Shown here in pieces: positions 20,894-32,658 of a stretch of 64,000 nucleotides of DNA. The position numbers and the translations under genes were made by a program. The DNA lies in NCBI GenBank assembly GCA_021464415.1, contig CM038467.1, positions 13,099,411 through 13,163,410 on the forward strand. Reading direction: 5' to 3'. The notes under the pieces are model-generated. The model was given only the letters and a program-made list of their open reading frames with translations, did no database searches and was not told the origin of the DNA. The first letter of the stretch is position 1, and each line of letters opens with the position of its first letter. Source of the DNA: Lonicera japonica. Lineage: Eukaryota > Streptophyta > Magnoliopsida > Dipsacales > Caprifoliaceae.

Positions 20894-21961
20894 TTAATGG
20901 AAAATGTGTGTGGTAGAATTTTTGGAGAGAAAAATTGTGGAATCAGAAGTCATGTGATTGCAGCAGCCAGAATCAAAATACCAAGAGGTACCTAAAATTG
21001 CAGACATTGCATTAGATGAACCAGACAAAACCTGTTTTAACATATCAGCAAGATCATTATTGGTGACGGATGGATGTGGATTGGATGGCTGTAAATTGAA
21101 AGCGGCAGCTATGACGGACTTGGTATTAGGTTTTCTGGCAGGATTCTTGTAGCAATCAAAATCCCAATGTTTTGGTCCACGCTTGTGACAGTACTTGCAC
21201 ACTCGTTTGGGACAATAGAGTAATATATGGGTTGTTTCATGGCAGTAGGTGCATGCATCGGATGATTTTTCGGATTTAGACTGAGTAACTGCAAGTACTT
21301 CGGTTGAAGTCTGAGAGTTTGTACTAAGCCGAGTTTCTTCAAAATGGAGTGCGGTAACAACATCATCAAGAGTTGGTAAGGGATGGTGATGCAAGAGAGA
21401 GGCTCGAACATTCTCAAACTTGTTATGAAATGCCATTAGAAGAGTCATTACTTGTTGTTGATCTCTGTAACTAATGAATTTGGCAGCATCAGTGGAACAT
21501 GACCAGACTGGTTCTGAAAAGGCCAATTGATCCCAAAGGATTTGCATTTCAGATAAAAATTCATCAATGGTTTGACTAGGTTGTTGGCGTTTGACGTGGA
21601 AAGCAGTCAACAATTGATACTGGTGAGCAAGATCCTTAGTGGTGTATCTATTTTTCAAGAAATTCCAAGCTTCTTTTCCGGTTGAAAAAAGCCCAAATTG
21701 TTGATTGATGGTAGGAATTGAAGTATTTCGGCACCAAGTGATAATATCACCATTTTTGGCAATCCAGTCCTCTTGTCTAGTAGCAAAGTTTTCATCCGAC
21801 TCTGATTCATCTGTCTTTTGGATTGGTTCGGTAACCTCTCCAGTAATGAGATGCCACACTCTACGGGCTTGAAGGAAACTAGTCATGGCTTGGGCCCAGT
21901 GAATATAGTTAGGCCCATTAAGGGTGATGGAAATGGGTCGAAAGATTTCAGTGCGTTCCAT
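20894..21961 (-). pseudogene. Copia gag and protease region
   Basis: The likely start is the Met at 21961 (MERTEIFRPISITLNGPNYIHWAQAM). Typical gag helices follow (VWHLITGEV...IDEFLSEMQILWDQL), then a cysteine/histidine cluster (CTYCHETTHILLYC, CKYCHKRGPKHWDFDC) and the protease active-site sequence WYFDSG. A frameshift follows at about 20890. This is the longest intact piece of the element. Confidence 0.88.
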
Positions 21962-22328
21962 TGGCTTGGGCGAGAGGACGCTGGAGGATGCGGATGCAAT
22001 TGAATAAGGTTGGCCCTTTTTTTTTCTTTTTTTTTTAGGCCAAAATATAATAACGCAAATATAAGGGGGGTAAATCTGCAAATAATACAAAACTTTGGCT
22101 TACGGATGACGTGGAATATAAAACAGAAAGTTTAGGGGCTAGTATGTGAAAAATATATAAAAACTTTTGGGGGCCAAAATAAGAATATCAAAAAGTTTTG
22201 TGGTTAAAATAGAAATATCATAAAGTTCTGGGGTCAAATTACAAATAAACCTGACGGCGTCAGGAATATTCCGTTAAGTTTAACGGTAAAAGAGACGGCG
22301 CTAACGGAAGTTAACGCTGAAGTGGCGA

Positions 22329-22445
22329 TGTGGTGGCGCTAACGCTGATGACACGTGGTAGTGACGTGGATGGCTCGTGGCAGTGATCTGGATGGCACGT
22401 GGCAGTGATCTGGATGACACGTGGCACTAGGGCATACGTGGCGTG
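22329..22445 (-). promoter_or_regulatory. Short G-box array in Copia leader
   Basis: On the minus strand, CCACGTGTCATCCAGATCAC-type units contain three CACGTG boxes plus degenerate copies. This is clearly related to the about 19-copy array at 6331-6715. The downstream leader is also related (tracts of the type 'ttctattttaacc'). Confidence 0.75.
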
Positions 22446-22767
22446 CCATGTATCGTCTTCTTCAGGTGATGGCGCGTGGGTTTCATGGAGCGGACGCTGG
22501 ATCCTTTAGGCGGCGCGTGAGGGCGCGTTTGTGGTCCAAATTGGGTGATTCGAACGCAGTTAGGATCATCTTGTCAAGAAGATCAGGATTATGTGATGTT
22601 TTCTTGGTTTAGATATATCTATTGGATGAACGAAGCTTTGCACTTCTGTATGTAGTTTGTGAAATGGGTTTGGGTCTGTAGGGATGGTAATGGTGATTCT
22701 GTGGCTTTGGTGATAGTAGAAAAATAGGCCGTGGAGTTGGAGAAATGTTGGAATCCCTCTGATACCA

Positions 22768-23010
22768 TGTAGAAAATTAAAGAGAGAAATGAAAGATTAT
22801 TGATTTCATTTGATGTGTAGATTTCCAATAGCTTAAGGATGTATATATATATACATGTATGAGGTTGGTGTGGGTTGGTTGATATTTGACAATGGTGGCA
22901 TGGTGGTGTTGATGATATTTGACAATCTAACACCATCTAGAAGGGTTTGCAATGGTGGTGTTGATGTAATTTGACAATGGTGGCATTTGACAATCTAATA
23001 ATATCTAACA
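22768..23010 (-). repeat. 5' LTR of the Copia element, 243 bp
   Basis: TG...CA ends; about 95% similar to the 3' LTR by eye. It ends 84 bp before the exon acceptor at 23094, so the element lies in an apparent intron. Confidence 0.9.
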
Positions 23011-23094
23011 AGCATAATCTTTTTTGTCTCCTAGATCTATCTGTTAATTTTAGAATTAAGTTTTTTATGGTTCAGCTCTACTTTCTTTGTGCAG

Positions 23095-23196
23095 GTTTTC
23101 GCCGATTCGGCCTATCAGTTTGGGGAACTGGTTGCTGATGTTGTTGCCAATGAATTATTGCATTATGCAGAGAAGCCAAAACTTTTGTACATATGA
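23095..23196 (+). CDS. Probable terminal exon of an unrecognised gene
   Basis: After a good polypyrimidine tract and GTGCAG acceptor, the frame reads VFADSAYQFGELVADVVANELLHYAEKPKLLYI and stops. No donor follows, so it would be the last exon. It may belong with the exons at 11046-11305, in which case the Copia element sits in the intervening intron. I do not recognise the family. Confidence 0.45.
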   Translation, partial: VFADSAYQFGELVADVVANELLHYAEKPKLLYI

Positions 23197-24503
23197 CTGA
23201 ATGAGACCAAATACTCAACCAGTTTTTGGCTTTTTGATTAACTTTTATGATGTTTTCGGTCAGCACATTTCTTTACACTGATAATTTCTTGTAATCAGAT
23301 TTCTTTTATTTATTATTATTATTAAAAAATTTCAGGTCAGTCACTGGATAAATTTTGGGGTTTATATATTTACACTAGATGCCTTTACTGCCATTCCAAG
23401 TGTTTCTACACAAAAGGTAAGACAGAGAGGTTAGTGAGATTTAACAAATACGTGCATGGTGTCGTGCAAACTGTTCATTTAATTTTGTGTCATTTATTTG
23501 AAGTGTTTATTTTCTTTGTATAAAATGATATTTATCTGTGATTGAAATGCATTAATTTATCTGGTTCGTTCTTTGTAGCCATTTGTGCATGGTGTAGTTC
23601 TTGATCTCTTTCAGTATACAAATTTTACTAAAAGGAGGTTGAATATAGGAAAGATCGAGAACCTGTGATTCGATATTTACCTTCTTCACGGTTTAATTCC
23701 TTGGAAATATATTTAACATTTTTTGTACTCTTCAATGATGCAAAAGGCAGATTTGTTAGAAATAATTTTGTCCTACATATATTAAATTAGTATTTTTTAT
23801 TTTATTTTTTAGAAAACTAACAAAGATTATTGTTTAGTAATCAAAATATATAGTAACAAATAAAATAAAATGAAAGAATATGATGGTTTGTGTGAGAGTC
23901 GCGATAGAACACGCTGTCCTAAAAGCTTTATCATCTCTCTACCAATTGGTTTTAGCGAAAATCTCCAAGATAAAACTTGTACAGCCTTCAGCAAAACATC
24001 CTCTATGTGCAAGTCTATATGAAGACAAAGTAGAACCAATCCGATCGAATTGCCCAACATAATATTAAAAGTAATAGGATAAAGTGGTATGAGAGGAAAA
24101 AATGTTTTTATAAGAGATAGTAATTTGTACGTATCCAAATGAAAATCTCACTCCCTTTTATATGGTGGTAGATATGAGGCAAATTAATCTCACATTTTGA
24201 AACCACAACGATTCCTCTCATTAACAAAATTAAAGACAATAAATCAAGAGTAATAAATATGTATTTTAATCAAATTAAATCCAAAATAATAATTAAGATT
24301 AAATACATTTGAATGAAAAGTTATTTTGAAGTTTTGAAACTTTAAATTCCAGCAGATTCAGGTTCTGAATCTCAACCAGCATGAGAAATTTAGAAGACAT
24401 TGAGATTGGGTAGATATATGGAGTTATTGTACGTATATAATACAATCTGAAAACACTAATAATTATTTATAGCTACTCTAAGACGTATGTCCAGTTCTGA
24501 AGC
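23197..24503. other. Non-coding AT-rich DNA
   Basis: Likely 3' UTR and intergenic sequence. No convincing exon, RNA gene or bounded repeat was found. Confidence 0.45.
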
Positions 24504-24530
24504 CCTTCAATCAGTGGCGGATGTTGCAGG

Positions 24531-25074
24531 TAGGCCTGTCAACGGATCGGATTTGGATCGGATCAAGGTAAATCTAAATTCATATTTGAAAAAGTTTTCG
24601 AATTGAATCTGGATTGGAACATGTAACGGATAACTAAAATATCGATCCATATTTGTTCGGATCGGATTCGGATTAAATTATATATGATTCATTTAAAATT
24701 TTAATTATATAATAAGTAATTGGTAAATATATAAAAAATTATGAAATTAACATAAAAGTTAAAACTTAATAACAGCCAAATTTATTATATTCTTGTAAAA
24801 AGAAACTTATTTAATACTTTTTGAGTTATATTTACTTTTTATGAGTATTTAATAATAATGCGGTAAATACAAATATAATAAATTTAAGAATAAATATGTA
24901 TCTTTGATCGGATTGGATTGCAAACGAATCGGATTGGCATAAATCTATATTCGATTTGTTAATCAAACGCCTAACGGGTTTGGATCGGATTTGGATATAC
25001 GAATCATAAATCTCAATCCATATCCGACTAAACGGATCAAATTCGGGTACAAATCAAATTCATTGACAGGCCTA
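24531..25074. mobile_element. 544-bp hAT MITE
   Basis: Inverted ends TAGGCCTGTCAA and (C)ATTGACAGGCCTA are flanked by GTTGCAGG (24523-24530) and GTTGTAGG (25075-25082), an 8-bp duplication with one mismatch. The subterminal DNA is rich in GGATCGGATTTGGAT repeats. It sits 19 bp inside the end of the larger hAT, so it inserted later. Confidence 0.85.
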
Positions 25075-25908
25075 GTTGTAGGGGGCTGGCTCTACTTAAG
25101 CCTGGCTCCAACTTTTGATAAAAAATAAAAATAAATTAATGTTGTTAATTTGTTAAATTTATCTGAAGATTTTAAATTTTTTTGCACTCATTAAGCCCTT
25201 CGTTGTATCAAAATTTACGATATGCCACTGCCTCTATTTCAGCCAAGTATATCCACTTTATATAAAAGCCCAACCATATCTCTAAATTTACAAATGTGCC
25301 ATTCCTTTATTTTATTTTATTTTGAAACAACCATTCCTTTATTTCTAAAACCAAAAACAAACATTTCTACAATTCAGTATATTTATTTCCCCTTGTTTTG
25401 CTGCTCTCTACTCCGTCTTCTTCTTGCTGCTTCCATTTTTTAGCCCAAAGCCACAAAGCATTAAAGCTTGTACATGAGTCTTCTTCTATGGCTCAATCTC
25501 TTCACACTTTGCTATAATAAATTGCAACAAGTCTTACATCTCTGACCCCATTGTCTTGATTTGGTATGTATCTAAAATTCTTTCCTCATATTATTAATTA
25601 TTTGATTTGATCTATGATTGTTGGTCAAGTTGATAATTCTTGATAAGAATTTTTAAATTAGCTATGACCCTTTATTAGTTCATATGTTTTAATTTATACA
25701 TTTATTGTTTAATTTATGCAAGTGTGTAACTAGGGTTTGTTTTATAACTTTTTGATTCTTTTTTATTTATGTATTTTCCAACATCAACATGATTGAGTTT
25801 AAATTTAATAAAATAGAACAAAATGAATTAGAACAACATCAATGCTTATGGTAGCAAAGTAATTAGTTGGTACGCTTTATAATTTTTGTAAGAATGCAGC
25901 AGGAATTT

Positions 25909-26251
25909 TGTGACGCCCTGCGAGTGATGGAGTACTCCCTTGGGGAGAGGAAATGTAGCTCAAAAGGGGCATCCCACATCGGAAGATGATGGATCCTTGG
26001 AGACCCATATAAGTAAGAAATGGTCGCTAATTAAGTATGAGGCCTTTTGGGGGCTCACTGGCTTCGGATCCCATAAGAACTCCGAAGTTAAGCGAGTAGT
26101 GGACCAGAGCAATCTCGGGATGGGTGACCCCTTGGGAAGCTAGTCGTGAACTCCCAGAAACAAAGCCGTGAGGGCAGGTCCGGGGCTGAGGCCTGGCTAG
26201 ACGCTGCCTAAAGCGGACAATATTGTACTGAGGTGGGACCAGGTCGTTACA
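25909..26251 (+). mobile_element. Solo LTR of a Cassandra-type TRIM (5S rRNA-bearing)
   Basis: A 343-bp unit starting TGTGACGCC and ending GTCGTTACA, flanked by an exact 5-bp duplication AATTT (25904-25908 and 26252-26256). It contains a 5S rRNA-like module, the hallmark of Cassandra terminal-repeat retrotransposons in miniature. No primer site, second LTR or purine tract is present, so it is a solo LTR left by recombination between two LTRs. Confidence 0.88.
26054..26150 (+). other. 5S rRNA-derived module with pol III promoter boxes
   Basis: The sequence GGATCCCATAAGAACTCCG, then AAGTTAAGCG (box A) and GGATGGGTGACC (box C), follows plant 5S rRNA in order, with changes between the boxes. The 5' and 3' ends are diverged, so it is not a functional rRNA gene, but internal pol III promoter parts are retained. 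Confidence 0.85.
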
Positions 26252-26777
26252 AATTTTATTTTCCTTAGACACTTTGACAATAATTAAGCATTATGGATAA
26301 TCAATGTTTAATTGCTTATATATGGTAACAAAGTGATTTATTAGTACTTCTAAATATCTTAAATTATATGTATTATACTTGGATAGATATTTTATAATTA
26401 TTTCCTATGTCAAATCTTCATCAAACATCGAATCCTAAAAACACTTTGTATTCATTTTTCAAACCAACAGATGATGTGTGGTGCCTTGTATATCTATTGA
26501 CGGCATTCCTCCAATACCCGTTGAGCGTCGTCCTCTAAAAACCCAAAGAGTTGAAAATAGAGAAATTGACACTAGTTTTTGTACATATCTATGTCATACT
26601 TGACTAGATACAAGTTATTATATGTATTTTTGTACAAAAGATTGTATGGCCCAATGTTGACTATAAATGAAATGAGAAATTTTCTTTTGGTAGTATATTT
26701 TATGATCTTTGGTCTTGTACATAGCACATTTCAGCCCCCCTTAGGCTAACATTCCTAGCTCCGCCACTGCTTCTAAT

Positions 26778-29061
26778 CGGCAACAAGGTATATGACCATT
26801 TGCTTGTGGAGTTTTTATCATCTAGAAATTGCCACTTTAACATTTACCTATTATAATATATGGGTAAAGATATGATGTAAATATGGTATAGTTGACTATC
26901 TCTTTGATTCTTAGAATCATGGGATGCTTATTTACTTCCATGTATAACTCTCCATAAAACTCAGATAGTAACGGTTCACCCTGTATAGCTCTCCATAAAA
27001 CTCAGATACTTAATTAGACTTTTTTTTGCCTTTGATTTATTTTCTTATTTGTATGTTCTGCACTGTTATTGATTTATTCTTTGACCGTTCTTCTCTTATT
27101 GAATGTAAATTTTGTTTTCAACCATTTTATATTTCCGTAAATTTTACACTATATTGCAGGCCCTGTTTCTTTACAATAAGTGGGTTTTCCCCCATTTTTG
27201 GTTCCACATCTTATATATGTTCTATGTTATCAAGGATTGTCAATTCCATTAACTTATTATCAAGTGTACTACATAGTTGTGGAACAAAAACAGTTATTTA
27301 ATTAGTCCTGAAAATTAAGGTAAAAAATATATGCTATTTTTACTTGCCTTTTCTTATTTTTCAGTGTCTTTTTTTTCCATGCATGTTCTTTGAGTTACCA
27401 GAAAATTGGGGTTTATTATTGAAATGTCTGTTTGGTTATATAAATTGTATGATTTTAATATTAGTTCATCTACAATATAAATTGTAAATATGTGAAATTA
27501 TATAATTCAATTCTAATGAGATATTTCGATTGTTAGAATAAAAAAAAAATCCTGGATATGTTTGTTCGGAAAGTACATAAGTTATTTAAATTCTAAAGGT
27601 CTTCGTATTTGTTAAGGGCGTATTATCCTTTCAAGTCTGATTATTTAAAAGAACTATTACTTTAATTTTTTGGTGTGGACATAAATATAACGTCATAAAT
27701 GGTATAAGTATATTTTACTAAATTAAATTATCAAATTTTATTTTAAGACATCAATACATTGTGCAGGACAAGGAATTGACACATGTCCTTCATAATTGTG
27801 CTTGAATATTGAAATTTACTGCATTTTCATTTGTAACTGCCTTTAAGGTTTTCAATTGTTGTCTCTCATTTTGTTTCAATCTCCCGCCTATTTGTTAATA
27901 GCCGAGCAGTTTAGTTTCAGAATTCTTCATTCTCATAATGTCTCTTTATACAGACACACATATATCTTTCTTCATTAAAGTTTATGGTTGAAAATCTTTA
28001 CGGCATTTTTTTGTCCCGTTAATTCACTTTCGCTTTTCTCAATTAACAATGCATATTTCTTCCACTCTTGCCACTGCATAAAATTCAATTGTATATCTCT
28101 TCAAGTTTTGTTTCACATGTAATAATTTTTTCTTAAATAATTGAAGTTTTTTTTTTATTTTCATAATTATTTCATATTTAGAAAAGGTTGATATTACATC
28201 ACAAGTAAACCTCTCCTTTAATCTTTTGACCTATGTCCAATATGTTCCTTTTTCTTTTCTGAGTTTGTTTTAAGGTGTTTCTACTTTGCTAATTTTTTTT
28301 GGTTCACATACTTCCAATGACTGTTTTAATCCTAGTTATTCCATTTGTCTTATAACAATATCCATTTTAATGAATCTACTTTTTATTTTTCTCTTTTTTA
28401 AAAAAATTAAAAGTATATCAAATCTCCACACTCTTATACAAATACTAATTTTTTTGAATGCAATAGTTTGTTTTCTTAATTACCAGTTTTAACCTGATTA
28501 ATAGTAAATATATCTTTCAACGTTTATTCGATTTTGAAATTAGTTACATTGACTTACATGCCAAAAAAGAAATGAGACTACTTAATTTTTTGTTTGATCA
28601 AATGAGACTACTTAATTTAAACTTCACAAAAAGAAAGACATAACTGTAAGTTTGAGATAGAGGATGTATAATATATTTATGTCTCATTCATTTATATAAT
28701 TTTTTTATCTTCTTTTCATTGAAAACTATTGTGATAGTTAAAACTTGATATGTGATATTAGAAGGATTTTATAAGATCTATATGCAAAAGGTGTTTGTAC
28801 CAGAATAAATAGATTATTTTTAAATGTAATAACTTAATGTTGGCAAACTAGTTGTTTCTAAAGATAAAGATCGTTGCTTCCCAGGTGGGCTAATATTCTT
28901 CAAAACTTTGCGTAATATAAATCCACTCTTGTACTCATATTTGTTCTGGAAGGCACGCTTGGCGGAGTTCACAATGTCCCGCCATGCCAATATTTGTATG
29001 TTCTTCTCTTCCCTCTCTTTCCTGGATAACGATTGTGGTTGGCAATTCTTCTACTTAGACA
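26778..29061. other. 2.3 kb AT-rich DNA, no feature recognised
   Basis: No protein-like frame, splice-bounded exon, inverted-repeat boundary or RNA gene could be supported. Confidence 0.5.
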
Positions 29062-30067
29062 TCTATATTATTAAAAAGAACCTATAACACAACACATAAC
29101 ACAAATAAACTACACATAATAACAGTAGCTCGTCTCGGCCCATGTGAATCGAGTGCACATGCACTGCCTCGACCCTTGTGAACTGAGTGCACATACACAA
29201 CCTTGTTGTTCATGAGCTGAGTAAGTCATCATTTGCTAGAAAAAAATTAAAAGAGTATGTTCTTAACGGGTTATAATTAAATACATCGATTACACACTTA
29301 CATTGAAGCGAGTAAAGCTATATACACAGATTTGTAGGATTTTTACTCATGTTTAAACCAATAATCATTTGTGGGATTAGGGGGATTAAAAAAAAATTAT
29401 CAAGAAATATATTACACCCTAAAAATATGCTTGAGATGTGTGAGGCTTTGAAAAAGAATACATTAAACCCTTAAAACTTATTTGAGACAGATGAGATCTT
29501 GTTATGAAGAAACTTGTGGTTTGATATGCGAAGCGAATAGACGAAGAGGAAGAAGAGCACGGGGGAGATTTTGTGTTTAACTAGTAATTAATGCTAACTT
29601 AATACTGTTAGCATTAATTACTACTAATCTATTTATGGAGGAAATTCCTCCATTATTACCTTTTTTTAATTGTGGCTCCTTCCTCTCTTTTTTTGGAGAA
29701 CTCACACTTTAGGCTCTTTAATATTTATGTTTGTTCCTTTTTAGTGAACACTATGAACAAGTTCATTCGAGAACTTCATTCTTTATATTCTTTTATGATT
29801 TTTAAAATTTAACGGGTGAGGAATTTTAACCTACAAATAACTTTTTTTTAATCAAGTTGGTCTATTTTTTTTTTTCTCACATAGGTTCAAATTTCAAAGG
29901 TAGATGGGTCCATAAAGTTGAATGTTTATACAATTATTTTATTATGTCAAGCTACTAACATGACTAGGTTAATTTACCAGCTAATGAGTAAGTCAAGAAG
30001 TACGGATTAATATTTCATGCAAGATTTGAGTCGTGGATATTAGATCCGGCAAGGACTATTACTTTTA

Positions 30068-30703
30068 TGGCTCGTTTGGTTCAAGATTTAAACCATTCCA
30101 GGAATGCTATATTCCATTCCGAAACGATTCCCGCGTTTGGTTCAAGTTTTAAGTCGGGAATAAATGATTCCAGGAACAAACATTTCTCCCAAAGTTCTCC
30201 CATTTAAATCATAAGGAATAAACCATTACCAATAAGCATCTTTTTTAATTTTTTCATGTTAGGACTAAAATAACACTCTTCCTTATGAATAAATAATTCT
30301 TTTTTCATCAGTGTGTGAAAATATTGTTTGGAAATTTTTTTTAATTACGCTGCTGCACAAAAATGAAAAAAAAATTATTTGGAACTTTTTTATTTTCTTT
30401 GTTCCTATTGTAATTTTTTTTTTAATTACAAAAATTATAATTTTTGTAGGATAGTTATTAGCTAGGTATGCGTAATTTTTGTAATTTATTATAGTAATCG
30501 TCTCTTTTGAAAAATTAGTATGTGATATTTTCTCATCTTATAAAAAAAAGGGTATTTGTGTAATTGATACTTTATTCCATTCCTATTCCCGGTTGAACCA
30601 AACATCGGCATGACATCCTAGATGCCAGGAAAATAACTTTCCAGGAATCAAGTATTCCCATTCCATGCCCATTCCATTCCCAAAACTCGAACCAAACGAG
30701 CCC
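30068..30703. mobile_element. Tourist-like MITE (PIF/Harbinger type)
   Basis: Starts (T)GGCTCGTTTGGTTCAAG and ends CTCGAACCAAACGAGCCC, with TTA on each side (30065-30067 and 30704-30706), the standard 3-bp target. ATTCCATTCC-type repeats occur near both ends. No coding frame. Confidence 0.75.
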
Positions 30704-30758
30704 TTAAGTGAACTCATGCTAAGAATGCACAATTGGTGATAGACATCAATAATTATAT

Positions 30759-31143
30759 GGGTAAAAAACACTACACCCCCTCAAACTATCACTTTTTTGC
30801 ACTAAATCCCCCCATCTTCTAAAAGTGACACTAAACCCTCCTAAACTATTAAATGTTATCACTTAACCCTCAAAATTACATAAATACCCTTGTAAATAAA
30901 TGGCCTTTTATAAATTAGGGGGTAAAGTGTCAAGTTGTGATAGTTTATGGGGGTTTAGTGCCAAAAAGTGATAGTTTGAGGGGATTTAGTGTTTTTTACC
31001 CAACTTTGTACAAGGGTATTTATGTAATTTTGGGGGTTAAGTGATAACATTTAATAATTTAGGGGGTTTAGTGTCGCTTTTAGAAGATGGGAGGGTTTAG
31101 TGCAAAAAAGTGATAGTTTGAGGGGGTTTAGTGTTTTTTACCC
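30759..31143. mobile_element. 385-bp MULE-type MITE with perfect 9-bp duplication
   Basis: Long inverted arms start GGGTAAAAAACACTA and end TAGTGTTTTTTACCC, with exact TAATTATAT at 30750-30758 and 31144-31152. Nine base pairs fits the Mutator superfamily. An extra copy of the right arm end (about 30960-31000) lies in the middle, showing a composite or internally duplicated structure. Confidence 0.88.
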
Positions 31144-31882
31144 TAATTATATTTGAACTTTACAATAGATATTATAATACTTAATTTAGCTCGATGGAAA
31201 CATCCTATTTTACATGTATACAAGTCAAATGTTTGTCATTTATCACACCAATATTTACCCAAGTACATTTAAAAGTGATTTTCTACGAAAACTTACAAAC
31301 TTCAATAGAAATTTTTCATACACTAGCATCATGTCTGTACTCTTTAGATGAATTGAACATAGTTACATGTCACAAGTTAAGATCCCAAGAGAAAGGCTTT
31401 ATGGTATGGAGGATGTTACATTTGAGATATAGAGGATCTTACGTAAAAGATTCATTTATAGATAACTATACTACAAAAATGTATAAAGTATTCTTTTGCA
31501 ATTGTATAATTTAATTGTAGCACTTGCCGTAAACGTTTATAGGTAAAAACTTGCACCTTTCTAACTTGATCAATGTTGTTAATTATTTCTTCCTTTTATT
31601 CTCATCTTAAGTTCCAACCCCCCCCCTCCCCCCGCAACCCACATTGTGCTCAAATACTTGATGGACTTAATTATTTAATGCAACTGAATACTATGCGACG
31701 GGTCTTACTTTTTTTTTATTGTTATTGGCAAATATTTTTATTGTTGTTTGTATTTATATAGATGTGCGGCTGAGATATATGTGAACATAATTATTTTGCA
31801 AGTCAAGTTACATAACTCTTTCTAATGTTAGCATGCAAGCCATGTGACTAGAAAATTCAAAAATGTTCGAAGAGTTCATACG

Positions 31883-32658
31883 CAGGGGCGGAGCCAAGAG
31901 TCGGCTAGGGCGGGCTTCAGCCCGTCCCAAAAAAATAAAAAAAATTAATAATAAAATTATATGTATAATAGTATAGGAATTTTTGTGCGAAAAATTAAAG
32001 TTTAAGGTTTATTAAAGTAATAAATTACAATCTTTAGAAAGTATGTGTGGGTTGAGACGTCAATTATAACACTATGAGCTTGATATTCCAAACCATCAAA
32101 GCTTTTAAAATTTGTCTAGAATCTCTGAGTTGTGCTGTAAATTAGCTGAAACAAGGAAAATGGATCATTATTCCTTGGTTGATAGATTAATTCGTCTTGT
32201 ATTGACTCTTCCGGTCTCCACAGCATCAACAAAACGTGCATTTTCAGATATGAAACTTGTAAAAACAGTTCTTCGTAACAAGATGGATGATGATTACTTT
32301 GAAGATTGCATGATACTCACAATTGAAAAAAAGCTTGCTGAAGACATTGATTTGGATTTGCTCATAAATGATTTTGATTCACGAAAGGATCGTAGGGGTC
32401 AACTTCATTAGTTTATATAATGTATTTGTTTTTGTCACATGTGACTAGATATAACAAAAAACACCTTTTGTCTATTTTAAATCTCTAATTATGATATGCT
32501 ATTATATAAGTATTCAGTATTTGCATTTGTTTCATTCAAATAAGTATTTTTTTTTTATTGTTTTTAAGTCAATATTTGGAAAATACTTTAAAATAACCCC
32601 CAAAAAATTTTTTGAAGGCGATAGCCCGTCCCGTGGAGAAATCCTGGCTACGCCACTA
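31883..32658 (+). mobile_element. 776-bp hAT deletion derivative
   Basis: Ends CAGGGGCGGAGCCA and TGGCTACGCCACTA are an imperfect inverted repeat, flanked by an exact 8-bp duplication TTCATACG (31875-31882 and 32659-32666). Most of the transposase is gone; only the C-terminal dimerisation part remains (next entry). Confidence 0.9.
32112..32411 (+). pseudogene. hAT transposase C-terminal dimerisation domain remnant
   Basis: The frame reads YSLVDRLIRLVLTLPVSTA, then STKRAFSDMKLVKTVLRNKM and DDDYFEDCMILTIEKKL. This is the hAT family C-terminal dimerisation region with its LP-V-tA-S-KRaFS core, of the kind found in zinc-finger MYM/TTF-type hAT transposases. The DDE catalytic core and the N-terminal zinc finger are absent. 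The frame is intact and ends shortly before the element terminus, as in full-length relatives. Confidence 0.85.

Larger units (their letters stand above)
17132..23010 (-). mobile_element. Degenerate Copia LTR retrotransposon, full length
   Basis: A minus-strand element with LTRs at 22768-23010 (5') and 17132-17370 (3'), each TG...CA, and a perfect 5-bp duplication AGCAT (17127-17131 and 23011-23015). The primer site TGGTATCAGAGGG is at 22755-22767 and the purine tract at 17371-17385. The LTRs differ at roughly a dozen positions (about 5%), so it is much older than the LOB element. Coding order is gag, protease, integrase, reverse transcriptase, RNase H, which is diagnostic of Copia. Stops, frameshifts, a deletion and a nested MITE make it inactive. 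Its G-box leader and pol tail are shared with the LOB-bearing element. Confidence 0.93.
24512..26769. mobile_element. Old hAT element with two nested insertions
   Basis: The ends CAGTGGCGGA and TCCGCCACTG form a 10-bp inverted repeat. Flanks CTTCAAT (24505-24511) and CTTCTAAT (26770-26777) look like a decayed 8-bp duplication. The subterminal sequence resembles the hAT element at 31883. The interior contains a 544-bp MITE and a Cassandra-type solo LTR. Without these it would be about 1.4 kb, with only non-coding remnants and no readable transposase. Confidence 0.7.

Noticed and set aside
26054..26150. Genuine 5S rRNA gene
   Set aside because: Only the central part matches 5S rRNA, the ends are diverged and it sits inside a bounded LTR with target duplications.
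25940..26272. Short open frames on both strands
   Set aside because: They lie in the Cassandra-type LTR and its 5S rRNA module, which is not protein-coding.
27026..27301. 91-codon plus frame, hydrophobic
   Set aside because: AT-rich chance frame without homology, conserved motifs or splice signals.
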